Origin: Hippasteria phrygiana
Taxonomy: Eukaryota; Echinodermata; Asteroidea; Valvatida; Goniasteridae
Length of the DNA: 64,000 nucleotides
Reading direction: 5' to 3'
Assembly: GCA_037893225.1 (NCBI GenBank)
Contig: JAZGUH010000451.1
Span: forward strand, 2,994,001 to 3,058,000
The position numbers were made by a program, and so were the translations under genes. The notes under the pieces are model-generated. The model saw only the letters and a program-made list of their open reading frames with translations. It made no database searches and had not been told where the DNA came from. Positions 1-11,358 of this stretch are shown here, in pieces. The first letter of the stretch is position 1. Each line of letters opens with the position of its first letter.

Positions 1-1338
1 TGTGAACTTAAAAAGAATGCTTTTGTATAATTCTTTTGGGGGAGAAGTTGTTGGTAATATCCAGCTCAACACTGTTTCATGTAAAGTTACATGTATTTGC
101 CTAATTAAAATCGAGTTTCAGTTAAGAGTTTGATTTTTGAAGTTCAAAATGAGTTGATTAAGTCACTGAATACTTCCATGAAAAAGCTATTTTGTATTAT
201 TAAATTACAACTTAGAGATTTGTTTATTTAACAACGAGATTACTTTTAGTTAAGGTCCTATTTCGGATATACCTAAGTCATGGCAACGACTGAAATGCTC
301 TCAGCATGTAAAAGATAGGCTGTACTGATTTCTTTAACCCTAACCATCCCTAACCTGCCAAAATCAAACACCCCATTTGTGTTGAATTTTGTGTGATTGG
401 GTACTGTAGAGCCTTGGCACCATCAGTTTGCATGGGACTTGATGCCCTGATTTTGTCTAAGTACAAAGAATGTGCCATTGGTTTACTACACAGTGTTGGA
501 GTTTGTGTGGTTAGGGAAGGATTCTAGTAAAAAGCCTTGGGCTGTTAGGGTTAATGAATTTACTTGGTTTTATTACAGAGTGAAGTTTACCTTATGTTTA
601 CTTTCTCATACAAACATATCTTTTCTACATTCAGTGTTTGAGATGTTTACATTCAGTGTTTACATTGAATAACATTTGTATATTTTCAAATAACTCTTGA
701 AATGTTGTTACTCTCAACAAATTCACACAAAAGGTGACAGTCAAAACAAAATGTACCTTTTTCTACAAGTGATTTTCTACAATAAGAACTGATGAAATGC
801 AAGATGCTGCATAAAGAACTGAATTAAAGTTTTGGTTTTGTAAATTTTACATCATTTGCTTGAAATCTTTCTGAACTCGCCTTAGTCCCCATGCATGTTG
901 TTCAGCTAAGTGTTGCAATAAATGTTATTGAGAAGGTCATGATATTTAAAGACACTTTAAAAAAAAAGGAAGTTTCGGTATGTTTTAAATGTTCTGATAT
1001 TACAAAATAGTGTACAATGTGTACCTTTAGCACTTTTCACCAAAGACTCACTTCTTAAAGCTTATTGCAGCCTATATTTTTATGTATGTTTTCTTGTCAT
1101 TTTGAGAGAGGTTACAGTTTCAGTTGTCATTTTCAACTGCCATTGACAATCGCACATAATTTGCAAGGGGGAGATGCATTATCATGATTGCTTATATTAG
1201 TCCAATTTGCTAGGGAGGCACACAGAAGAAGAAAAAATAATCGCCTGAACTTTTTTTTGTCACAAGTGCACGCATTCTTCTTCCTAGTTATGGGGACCTG
1301 CTTTGTTTGTATGATAGATGTCGGGATCAAAAAACGTA

Positions 1339-1373
<35 letters not shown>

Positions 1374-3499
1374 TCAAGAACTCGGTTCTAGTTTGCCTAA
1401 CAAAAACTTCACGACAACGCGGTCTCTGCTAGGGCAATCTCGAATGTGTGTGGGGTGGGTACATCACTGCCTGTGTTCCTTATTTTCTTTGTTTTGACCA
1501 ATTAAAATATAAATTATTATATTTTGATTTCACCATTTTGCAAAATTGCATTTTCTTGACTTTCTTCATGTTCAAAACGTTTGGGTACGTTTATCAAAAA
1601 AGTGCAACTTGTTTCAATTTTAAACAAAATGTGACCTCTTAAAATTAATACTTTTGCCCTGAATTTTTTTTAAAGAAGCCGGCGACCGCAGTAAATAATT
1701 TTTCAGGGCGAGTGGGGGCGCTATACAATAAAACGTTGTTAGTAGTGAATAGGAAACGACTCGAGAACACGCGATCATTCGATCATACTTCATAAAACCT
1801 CGATGAACAGTGTCCCTATGATCATATATGTATAATCATCATTCAGCATAGGCTAGAAACAGCCTGTGTCGAACAGTTTTCTACACGATTCTTGAATTGT
1901 TCTTTTGATGAATCATCACACCCTGCATTTTATGTTATGTAAAGTTTTGATAAGGGCGTCACTTTTTATTTCTTTAGTTCTCATTTCCGAACGACCCTAT
2001 TTTTGGCTCCCGACCGAGGGAAAAAACTTTTTTTATGCCGCCGACCATGTCTAAAATTTAATACCAAAGAAAAAAGGTGAATTAAACACAATCTTTCCAA
2101 TTTCGTTAAAAACGCTAACAATAATGTTTAATATTACGTACCAGCTATACGTGCATTCAAAACGGCATAAACAGAGCTGGCGCTAAGATTATGCCAGAAG
2201 TTGCCAAAATGGGATTATTCTTTTTTCATTTATTTAAAATTGTGGAAATAAAAGTTAATTTAGAGCAAGACAGTCATATCATACATTGAACACTTTGTAT
2301 TTTGAGTTAGCCTGATGTACGTTAAACAGAATTTTGTACCCCCGATTTGTATTTTTTGTCGACTGATCAACCCTCTTTCAAGGCCCAAAAAATATAAGAA
2401 CCATAGAAATAAAAAGCGACGCCTTTATCACATGTTCAGTGTTTAGGCGCATATCTCAAGGCAACTGATATTTAAAAACATTGAAAATCGTTTTGGGGTT
2501 CTTACACTTCTAAAAGTTGTTTCTCTGATATGAATAAACACTGCTATAAACTGCCCGCCAACCAGAATGACCTAAAATTATAAATGAGAAGAGTTAGGAG
2601 CGATTGATATTTCAATCATGGCAGAATCTTTATTAAGCACTTTAGGGATTTGTACTTTTTGTGGGCGATGGAAAATTAATAAAATCAACACATCAGAGAT
2701 TGGGTCGCTTGCTCAGGCGGACGTGGCGACATAAACGCATAATTATCCATTCGTGATTAATATAGGAAAATGTCATCACTAAAAAGTGCAACAAATCATT
2801 TCAACGATGAAGAACATCACACTTTTAAAATAATTTTTTTGAACAATTTATATTAACTGAAATGTATGTATGGGCTTGAATCCTGCATTGAGATGCATTC
2901 GTTCTATGCCACAAGACCAAAGTTATTACGTAAAATGAGGATGAATCATGATACAAATCACAAGCACACTTTACATAGCACTCACTTTGAATAAACAACG
3001 AATATTAACAAAATCATCCATCATTATCAATTATGTCTTTCCGTATTCCAATTCAAGATCACTCTGGAGGTATATACCTTGTGACAGAAAACAATTTCTT
3101 ATCTTTGTTCCTTTTTATTCAAACTAAGTATTTTAACAAAATAACTAAGTATTAATTAACTTTTACTCTACTTTAATCAATACGCAAGATTGCAAACGCT
3201 ACAAACTGAAGTGGAACCAATTTAATGCTCCGTTTAGTTCGCATCCGACCCCGTCTGATTTGCAACAAAGCCCCCGTAATGTTGAATTGCGCCCTCTGTT
3301 GACGTATTAATTAATAAAATGGAGCTAATAATTATTTTATCACTAGTACAACATGTAGTCGACAAAAACGCGTCACAAAAAATGCTCTATTAACAAAAAT
3401 AAAACAACCATTAGTCTGAAAACCATTATTGAAACTGTCAAAACATTGTGACCCCCAAAAGAAGGTATTTTGGACTGAAATTGATTTCATAATAAGAAA
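1..3499. other. AT-rich non-coding DNA, no gene recognised
   Basis: All frames are broken by stops. The longest open stretches are about 65 codons, of low complexity, with no motif I recognise. The stretch contains one long G tract at 1339-1371 and scattered A/T runs. The CRE-rich repeat field that dominates the next 29 kb begins only after about 3.5 kb. Confidence 0.6.
1339..1371 (+). repeat. Poly-G tract, 33 G
   Basis: An uninterrupted run of 33 guanines. It is the longest of several G tracts in the window. Runs of this length can form G-quadruplexes and are prone to replication and assembly slippage, so the exact length is uncertain. Confidence 0.95.
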
Positions 3500-3621
3500 C
3501 AGCTATAAAGACGTCACTTCGCATTTTACCATAAAGTGTAATTCTAATAGTTTTTGTATTTTTTGTGACGTCATAGTGACATCACTACATTTTTGTTTAC
3601 ATATAAACATATTTGCAACCT

Positions 3622-3776
3622 AAACTGTTTAAACGCTGTTTAAACGCTGTTCAAATTTTTTAAACAACCCGGGTTGTTTAAGTGCCCTGCTTAAACAACC
3701 ATGTGCCCTGTTTAAACAGGGCACATGAACAATCCCGGTTGTTTAAACAACTTTTTAAACAGTGTTTTAACAGTGT
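3622..3776. repeat. Foldback element built of GTTTAAAC palindromes
   Basis: The segment is an imperfect inverted repeat with arms of about 75 bp and roughly three-quarters identity. Its centre, 3700-3727, is a perfect 28-bp palindrome with outer ends CATGTGCCC and GGGCACATG around a TTTAAA core. GTTTAAAC and CCCGGG palindromes recur in both arms. I see no clear target duplication. It may be a foldback-type MITE. Confidence 0.75.
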
Positions 3777-4379
3777 ACCTAACATTTTACAATAGGAACA
3801 AATTATGTTGCCGCTTTCGGTCTTGAGATATGGCATTTACAAAAAATAAATTTTGGACTTTGACTTTGGAGTGACGTCAAGTGACACGTGTTGACTGTAT
3901 CATGCTTACACTCCATTTTGTTCACATCCCCGTCTGTATACAAACAAACGTTTACCCGAACTTCGGTAGAGATTGCACTTTGAAAATAGCACCTTTAAGC
4001 TGACATCATGTGACACTTGATGACGTCATTAGACTTCACCCCATTCTTTATATATATTACACGTCCCTATCTGTCTACAAACCAAATTTCGGCCCGATTG
4101 TGCATTGAATTTGGTAAATATTAGACTGACAATTGCACCTTTAAGGTGACGTGATGAGATTTGTGATGATATCATCATGACGTTGTCACTTGGGATACAT
4201 TATTATTTGACCATCATGTGCAAAGATATTAGTTGATATATAATTTAAGATTGTCGAAATTAGAATGGAAAAGAAAATTAGCAAACTTTGAAAATGCGTA
4301 AAAAATAAACTGATGAGGTTATCATGACGTCAGTTCATATCTCGAATTTAGTAGCCATTTTTTATGTGTCCACCTACTT

Positions 4380-5560
4380 TCATTGCGATCACACGTTGTC
4401 TTATATGTGTTTTTAAAAACTACAATTTTGATGACGTCATGATGGCATCACATATTTTCCACATTGATATGAAAGAATATAGGAGCTAACAAAGCTATTA
4501 TTTTTTTAATTTAGCATGTTCTGTTGATGAGATATGGCTTAAAGAAACTTTAAGGTTAAAAAACTTTAAAATTACTATAAATTCGCATGATGTTGTCATC
4601 ATGACGTCACTTCAATTTTCATCAACAACAAATGCTTGCCTACCAACATACTAGGTTTGTGCGCAATCGGACATACGGTTCTCTAGATACGGGCCATTGA
4701 AAAATGCACATTTAAGATGACATCACGTGACACATGATGACGTCATCACCCCGTCACTCTTCGGCATACAATTTCAGCTTAGGGTCTATGTTTGTGTTAA
4801 GTTTGATTAAGATCTGAGGTCGTTTAGTGACCAAAGTGGCTCTTACAAAATTCGTGTACAAAGTCTAGTGGATTTGGGATAGAACAACAAAAATCATAGA
4901 AAATCAGCCGATGACGTCATCATGATGTCACCTCGGATTTTACATGCTAATATCACTATCTACCTGCCCACTATTTTTTATGACGATCGGACCTACCCTT
5001 ATATGTGTTTCAAAAAAGCCAATTTTTTATGACGTCATGATGACGTCACACATTTTCCCATTTATGTGAAAAATATAGGAGCTAACAAAGCTATTACAAA
5101 AGGAATTTTGAATTTAGCATGTTCTGTTTATGAGATATGGCTTTAAGAAACTTTAAGGTTAAAAAACTTAAAAATTATTATAAAATCGTATGGAGACGTC
5201 ATCATGACGTCACCTCAATTTTCATCTACAACACGCACTTGTCTACCACCATAGCAGGTTTGAATGCAATCGGACCTACGGTTCTCTAGATATGTGCCTT
5301 TAAAAAATGCACCTTTAAGATGACGTCACGTGACATGTGATGACGTCATCAGGACGTAAAAGTTCGGCACACATTGTGAGCAGTTGGGGTAAGTGTCTGC
5401 CAAGTTTAAAAGTAGCCAATGTGGCCGGTAAGAAAGTAAACGTTTACAAATGCTATGGGCAATATTCTATCGACTTGAAAAAAGAATTTGTTTATGACGT
5501 CATCATGACGTCACACAATTTTCGCTTTTTAGGGCATATCTTTGAGACATACCAAAGCTA
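4380..5560. repeat. Direct repeat of about 600 bp, two diverged copies
   Basis: The order of motifs near 4430-4990 recurs near 5029-5560: a CRE pair, a block with GGAGCTAACAAAGCTATTA, a block with TTTAGCATGTTCTGTT, another CRE pair, then the GGACCTACGGTTCTCTAGAT-type phrase. The copies are clearly related but diverged. Part of the order returns again at 20.2-20.6 kb and 23.4-23.7 kb. Confidence 0.7.
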
Positions 5561-7245
5561 TAACAAAAAGAATTTTGAAAATATCTTGTTTTGTTCGCTA
5601 GATATAGTGAAAAGAATGTTACGATTATAAAACTTCAAGAATTCAGCGACTTGAAAAAAGACTACAAATCAACCCTTTTTATAAACAGCTTGCACATTTA
5701 AGCCATGGTTATCAGCCCTTCCCAGAATTCCTTTGTGTTATATTGAATTTGGTCTACATTTTGAAATGGCTCCTATTTCTTACTTGAGTGAGCCACGATC
5801 ACGAAATTTTGGAATTAGGTACAGGAAAATTCAATGTATACATTTTTGAAATCAGATTGACCCTTACATGCGTTTTAAAAAAAAAATATTGTTGATGATG
5901 TCATCATGACGTCACACAATTTTCGCCATTTAGGGCATATCTTTGAGACATACCAAAGCTGTAACAAAAATAATTTTGAAAATATCTTGTTTTGTTCGCT
6001 AGATATATTGAAAAGAATGTTACGATTTTAAAACTTCAAAAATTCAGCGACTTGAAAAAAGACAAGAAATCAACCCCTTTTATAAACAGCAAGCTCATAA
6101 TAGCCATGGTTATCAGCCCGTCCCAGAATTCCTTTGTGTTATATTGAATTTGGTCTAAATTTTGAAATGGCTGTCATTTCTTACTTGAGTGAGCCACGAT
6201 CATGAAATTTTGGAATTGGGTACAGAAAAATACAATGTATACATTTTTGTAATCGGATTGACCCTTACATGCGTTAAAAAAACAACATATTTTTGATGAC
6301 GTCATCATGACGTCACACAATTTTCGCCTTTTAGGGCATATCTTTGAGACATACCAAAGCTATAAGAAAAAGAATTTTGAAAATATCTCGTTTTGTTCGC
6401 TAGATATATTGAAAAGAATGTTACGATTTTAATACTTAAAAAATTCAGCGACTTGAAAAAAGACTAGAAATCAACCCCTTTTATAAACAGCAAGCTCATA
6501 ATAGCCATGGTTATCAGCCCGTCCCAGAATTCCTTTGTGTTATATTGAATTTGGTCTAAATTTTGAAATGGCTGTTATTTCTTACTTGAGTGAGCCACGA
6601 TCATGAAATTTTGGAATTGGGTACAGAAAAATACAATGTATACATTTTTGTAATCAGATTGACCCTTACATGCGTTTTAAAAAAAAAATATTGTTGATGA
6701 CGTCATCATGACGTCACACAATTTTCGCCATTTAGGGCATATCTTTGAGACATACCAAAGCTGTAACAAAAATAATTTTGAAAATATCTTGTTTTGTTCG
6801 CTAGATATATTGAAAAGAATGTTACGATTTTAAAACTTCAAAAATTCAGCGACTTGAAAAAAGACTAGAAATCAACCCCTTTTATAAACAGCAAGCTCAT
6901 AATAGCCATGGTTATCAGCCCGTCCCAGAATTCCTTTGTGTTATATTGAATTTGGTCTAAATTTTGAAATGGCTGTCATTTCTTACTTGAGTGAGCCACG
7001 ATCATGAAATTTTGGAATTGGGTACAGGAAAATTCAATATATACATTTTTGTAATCGGATTGACCCTTACATGCGTTAACAAAAAAACACATTTTTGATG
7101 ACGTCATCATGACGTCACACAATTTTCGCAATTTAGGGCATATCTTTGAGACATACCAAAGCTATAAGAAAAAGAATTTTGAAAATATCTTGTTTTGTTC
7201 GCTAGATATATTTAAAAGAATGTTACGATTTTAAAAATTCAAAAA
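5497..7245. repeat. Tandem repeat, about 400-bp period, 4+ copies
   Basis: Each unit starts with a CRE pair followed by CACAATTTTCGC. It then carries GGGCATATCTTTGAGACATA, CAGAATTCCTTTGTGTTATA and TGAGTGAGCCACGATCATGA before the next CRE pair. Unit starts lie near 5497, 5896, 6297, 6698 and 7099. A further separated copy lies at 8620-8770, and a truncated relative at 8380-8570. Confidence 0.85.
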
Positions 7246-7379
7246 TTCATAAAAAATCACGTGATGACGTCATCACGACGTCACTCTACGACATACAATT
7301 TCAGCTTAGGGTCTATGTTTTATGTAAGTTTGGTTAAGTTCTGAGGTTTTTTAAGACCTAAAGTGCCGCCGACAAAATT

Positions 7380-7500
7380 CGTGTACAAAGTCTATGGGAT
7401 TTTGGTCAGAACTAAAAGAAGAAAAAAAAAAAAAACTAGACTTCTATGTCTGTTACAAGAACAGAACATAGGGCTTTTCCGGTTTTTTTATTACATCACT
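7380..7500 (+). repeat. Unit junction: leader motif, A-run, start hairpin
   Basis: The core CGTGTACAAAGTCTATGGG (7380-7398) is followed by a purine run, ACTAGA, then a hairpin. CTATGT (7444-7449) pairs with ACATAG (7466-7471), and CTGTT pairs with AACAG, with one bulged A. GGCTTTTCCG and a T-run follow. The A-run before and the T-run after could extend the pairing. The same layout recurs at each unit junction of this field. Confidence 0.75.
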
Positions 7501-8902
7501 TGGAATTTTGCATACGTTGTTCACATTTATATTGAAGTATATGTGACCAAACAAACGTTTACAAAAATAATTTTGACATTTGCATGTTCCGTGGAAGAGA
7601 TATGGCTTCAAAGTTGGAAAAATTAAACAAAGCTATAAAATTGTATGATCATGTCATCGTGACGTCACATCAATTTTCATCTGTAATGCGAGTTGGCCTA
7701 CCAGCATACCAAGATTGGATGCAATATTAAGTACAGTTCTCTAGATATAGGACCTTAACATATGCACCTTTAAGATGACGTCACGTGACCCCGATGACGT
7801 CATCATGACGTCATTGTTCTACATACATCTATGCTATGAGGTCTTCATATATGTTAACTAGATACCACATTTCAACTTAATCAGACTTGTACTTCTGTAG
7901 ATATATGGCTTCGAACACTGCCCCTTTAAGATGACGTCACGTGACATATAATGACGTCATCATAATGCCATGTTACTTTTCATCTATAAACCTGCAGACT
8001 TATTTAGATATTACATTTCAATGTAATCGAACTTGTACTTTTGTAGATATACGACTTCCAAAACTGCACCTTTAAGATGACGTCACGTGACATGTGATGA
8101 TGTCATCATCATGTTAATCTTCATTTATAAACCTACTGGGCTACCTAACCTAGATATTACTTTCAACTTAATCAAACTTGTACTTTTGTAGATATATGAC
8201 TTCCAAAACTGCACCTTTAAGATGACGTCACGTGACATGTGATGACGTCATCATGACGTACAAATTCGGCACACATTCTGAGCAGTTGGTCTAAGTGTTT
8301 GCCAATTTTTAAAGTAGCCAAACTGGCCGGTAAGAAAGAAAACGTTTACAAATGCTATCGGCAATAGTCTAGCGACTTGAAAAAAGACTAGAAATCAACC
8401 CTTTTTATAAACAGCATGCACATTTAAGCCATGGTTATCCGCCCTTCCCAGAATTCCTTTGTGTTATATTGAATTTGGTCTAAATTTTGAAATGGCTGTT
8501 ATTTCTTACTTGAGTGAGCCACGATCATGAAATTTTGGAATTAGGTAGAGAAAAATTCAATGTATACATTTTTATAATCGGACCGACCCTGACATGCGTA
8601 AAAAAACAAAACAAGTTTTGATGACGTCATCTTGACGTCACACAATTTTTCCCTTTTAGGACATATCTTTGAGACATACCAAAGCTATAACAAAAAGAAT
8701 TTTGAAAACATCTTGTTTCGTTCGCTAGATATATTGAAAAGAATGTAACGATTTTAAAAATTCAAAAATTCATAATAAATCACGTGATGACGTCATCATG
8801 ACGTCACTCTTCGGCATACAATTTCAGCTTAGGGTCTATGTTTGTGTTAAGTCTGATTAAGATCTGATGTTGTTTAGTGACCAAAGTGCCGCGCACAAAA
8901 TT

Positions 8903-9180
8903 CGTGTACAAAGTCTATGGGATTTTGGTCAGAACTAAAAGAAGAAGAAGAAGAAGAAGAAGAAGAAAAAAAAAAAAAATCAGAACAAAAACAAAGCCTT
9001 TTCCGAAGGATTTCGGAAAAGCCAAAAATCAGAACAAAAACAAAGCCTTTTCCGAAGGATTTCGGAAAAGCCAAAAAAACCGGAACAAAAACAATACCTT
9101 TTCCGCAGGTATGCGGAAAAGCTAACGAGAGATGTGTGACTGTTGATGAACAGTACACATAGCTTTTCCGCTCGGCATTT
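8903..9180 (+). repeat. Unit junction with three-hairpin array plus start hairpin
   Basis: The core CGTGTACAAAGTCTATGGG (8903-8921) and a GAA microsatellite are followed by three units of about 50 bp. Each carries AGAACAAAAACAA or GGAACAAAAACAA and then a hairpin: 8998-9021, 9047-9070 and 9098-9121. Arms are CTTTTCCGAA/TTCGGAAAAG or CTTTTCCGC/GCGGAAAAG. Next come ACGAGAG and a long hairpin (9132-9160, ATGTGT with ACACAT, ACTGTT with AACAGT, one bulge). GCTTTTCCGC and a T-run close the module. GCGGAAAAGCTA (9113-9124) can pair either with its own left arm or with TAGCTTTTCCGC (9160-9171). Confidence 0.85.
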
Positions 9181-9654
9181 TTTTTTTTTTTTACATGAAA
9201 GGAATTAAGGAATAAAGAGTAAGTTTAAAGAGTGAAAGTATTAAGAGCGAAAGTATAATAAAGGTTGCATGAAATATACCTTAGATTTGTAGATAAGTTT
9301 TCTTTGCGATTATAAGTATCGCACTTTGATGTGTTTTGGTACATGTTGGTTCACGTCATTATGGTCTTAATTTGGAGAATTAAAAACACAGAATTTTAAA
9401 AGGGAATCATTTACAACTCTATTTGTGGGGTTAGCACTGTACATTGTGTACAAATGATGTATATGCGCGATGCGCGGCTGTTCGAGTGGCAAATTTTTTT
9501 CTCTAGGAAGGTTAGGGGCAATTACCATAAATGGGCGTATCTAGACCGCTATTACGATCAAGCATATTCATGATTAAGTTAATTTATATAACAAGCATCG
9601 CACGCATTATTCAGACAGCTATATAAGGTTGAAGTAAAAATATTTTGTCTAGCT

Positions 9655-9730
9655 ACTGTTGTGGCTATATTGGTAGAGCACTGAAAGCTTTAGACTACAG
9701 AGGCCTGGGTTCGAATCCTCTGCCCGATTT
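9655..9730 (+). repeat. tRNA-related (SINE-like) segment, copy 1
   Basis: An A-box-like sequence TGGCTATATTGGTAGAGC starts at 9662, and a perfect B box GGTTCGAATCC lies at 9708-9718. The spacing is compatible with an internal RNA polymerase III promoter. A cloverleaf does not fold cleanly: the anticodon region has extra bases and the T-stem pairs poorly. I therefore call it a tRNA-derived repeat and not a tRNA gene. TATATAAGG lies about 35 bp upstream. Confidence 0.7.
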
Positions 9731-9783
9731 ATATTTCAAGGGAAAACACAACGTCTATTTATGACAATTGACCCTAACTTATC

Positions 9784-10560
9784 TCACTTCCGTGTTGGAC
9801 CGGAAGGAAGGGTCACGTGACTTTGCACGTAATATAAAAAATGAAGACCCTGGATTATTCTATCGGTTCCCGTAAAAAGCAAAATCAGATCTCTCTCGAT
9901 TGATTCTATATTGATTTTCAAAGATTAAACTTTCAAGTTGTAAGGCACTTCCGGTTTGGACCGGAAGGAAGGGTCACGTGACTTTGCACGTAATATAAAA
10001 AATGAAGACCCTGGATTATTCTATCAGTTGCCGTAAAAAGCAAAGTCAGATCTCTCTCGATTGATTTTATATTGATTTTCAAAGATTAAACATTCAAGTT
10101 ATAAGGCACTTCCGGTTTAGACCGGAAGGAAGGGTCACGTGACTTTGCACGTAATATAAAAAAAGAAGACCCTGGATTATTCTATCAGTTGCCGTAAAAA
10201 GCAAAATCAGATCTCTCTCGATTGATTTTATATTGATTTTCAAAGATTAAACTTTCAAATTATAAGGCACTTCCGGTTTGGACCGGAAGGAAGGGTCACG
10301 TGACTTTGCACATAATATAAAAAATGAAGACCCTGGATTATTCTATCGGTTCCCGTAAAAAGCAAAATCAGATCTCTCTCGATTGATTTTATATTGATTT
10401 TCAAAGATTAAACTTTCAAGTTATAAGGCACTTCCGGTTTAGACCGGAAGGAAGGGTCACGTGACTTTGCACGTAATACCAAAAATGAAGACCCTGGATT
10501 ATTCTATCAGTTCACATTAAAGCAAAATCAGATCTCTCACGGTTGATTTTATATTGATTT
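9784..10560 (+). repeat. 161-bp tandem array with CCGGAAG dyad and E-box, 5 units
   Basis: Units begin near 9785, 9945, 10107, 10268 and 10430. Each opens with the inverted pair ACTTCCGG...CCGGAAGG (ETS-type core on both strands), then GGGTCACGTGAC with the CACGTG palindrome. AAGACCCTGGATTATTCTAT and a TTGATTTTATATTGATTTTC block follow. A single diverged unit lies at 11012-11160. Whether the sites bind anything is unknown. Confidence 0.9.
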
Positions 10561-11358
10561 TCAAAAGCTAAATCTAGAAATCTTTGGTTGCTTGTAATCT
10601 GATACTTGATGACGTCATCGTGACGTCATTATCGGAAAACTCGAGAGCTATGTAAACTATGCTATCTGAAGCAGAAATCTGCATTATATCTCTTGCGGTT
10701 GATTTTTCAGCAATTTTTTTAGGTTTAAAGGTCTTTTCATTGCAACTTCCGGTCTGGTGACGTCATCAATCTTTCTCCACCTCAACTTGTTCTTAGCGTG
10801 AAGCCGATTACATACATCAATTATAGAGTGATTTCAACAAACTTCGCCACACACATCGACCGATTATTCATTTTAAGCATTTTTCAACTTGCCGCTAGAG
10901 GGCGCTCGAACATTTTATGACGTCACAAATAATTTTTTTGTGAAGTACAACCTAGTCGGAGACCAACATCGTTGAAAGCAAGTTCCCATCTTTTTCCACT
11001 TTCAAATGATGAGGCACTTCCGGTTTGGACCGGAAGGAAGGGTCACGTGATTTGACGCACACGAGATAAAATAAAGATCCCGGATTATACTATCAATTCC
11101 CACAAAAATCAAGTTCCGGGCTCTCACGGTTGATTTTATATTGATTTTCAAAGATTAAATCTGCTAATCTTTAATTGCTTGTAATTTGATACATGATGAC
11201 GTCATCATGACGTCAGAGTAATATGCACGAGTTCAGTACAGGGTCTGAGTGTATGCCAACTCTCATTAAGATTGAAGTTTGTTTAAGGGCAAAAGTGCCG
11301 ATTAGAAAAAACGTGCATAAAGTTTATGGGGTTTGGGGGAGAAAAAGAAAAAGAAGAC

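Larger units (their letters stand above)
9125..11357 (+). repeat. Large repeat unit, copy A (short form)
   Basis: This copy starts with the ACGAGAG start hairpin and ends at the leader CGTGCATAAAGTTTATGGGG plus purine run. The first 650 bp match 14.34-15.0 kb and 23.96-24.6 kb almost exactly. The rest matches the right ends of those copies. It lacks about 3.2 kb present between 15.0 and 18.17 kb in copy B. It contains a tRNA-like segment and a five-unit CCGGAAG/CACGTG array. Confidence 0.85.

Noticed and set aside
1188..1391. ORF with a poly-glycine end
   Set aside because: The glycines come from the G tract at 1339-1371.
8978..9172. CRISPR-like array of repeated hairpins
   Set aside because: Units contain the hairpins themselves, spacers are A-rich and nearly the same, there are no cas genes, and the setting is eukaryotic.
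9660..9730. Functional tRNA genes
   Set aside because: The A and B boxes are good, but the anticodon arm has extra bases and the T-stem does not pair. The segments sit inside repeats.
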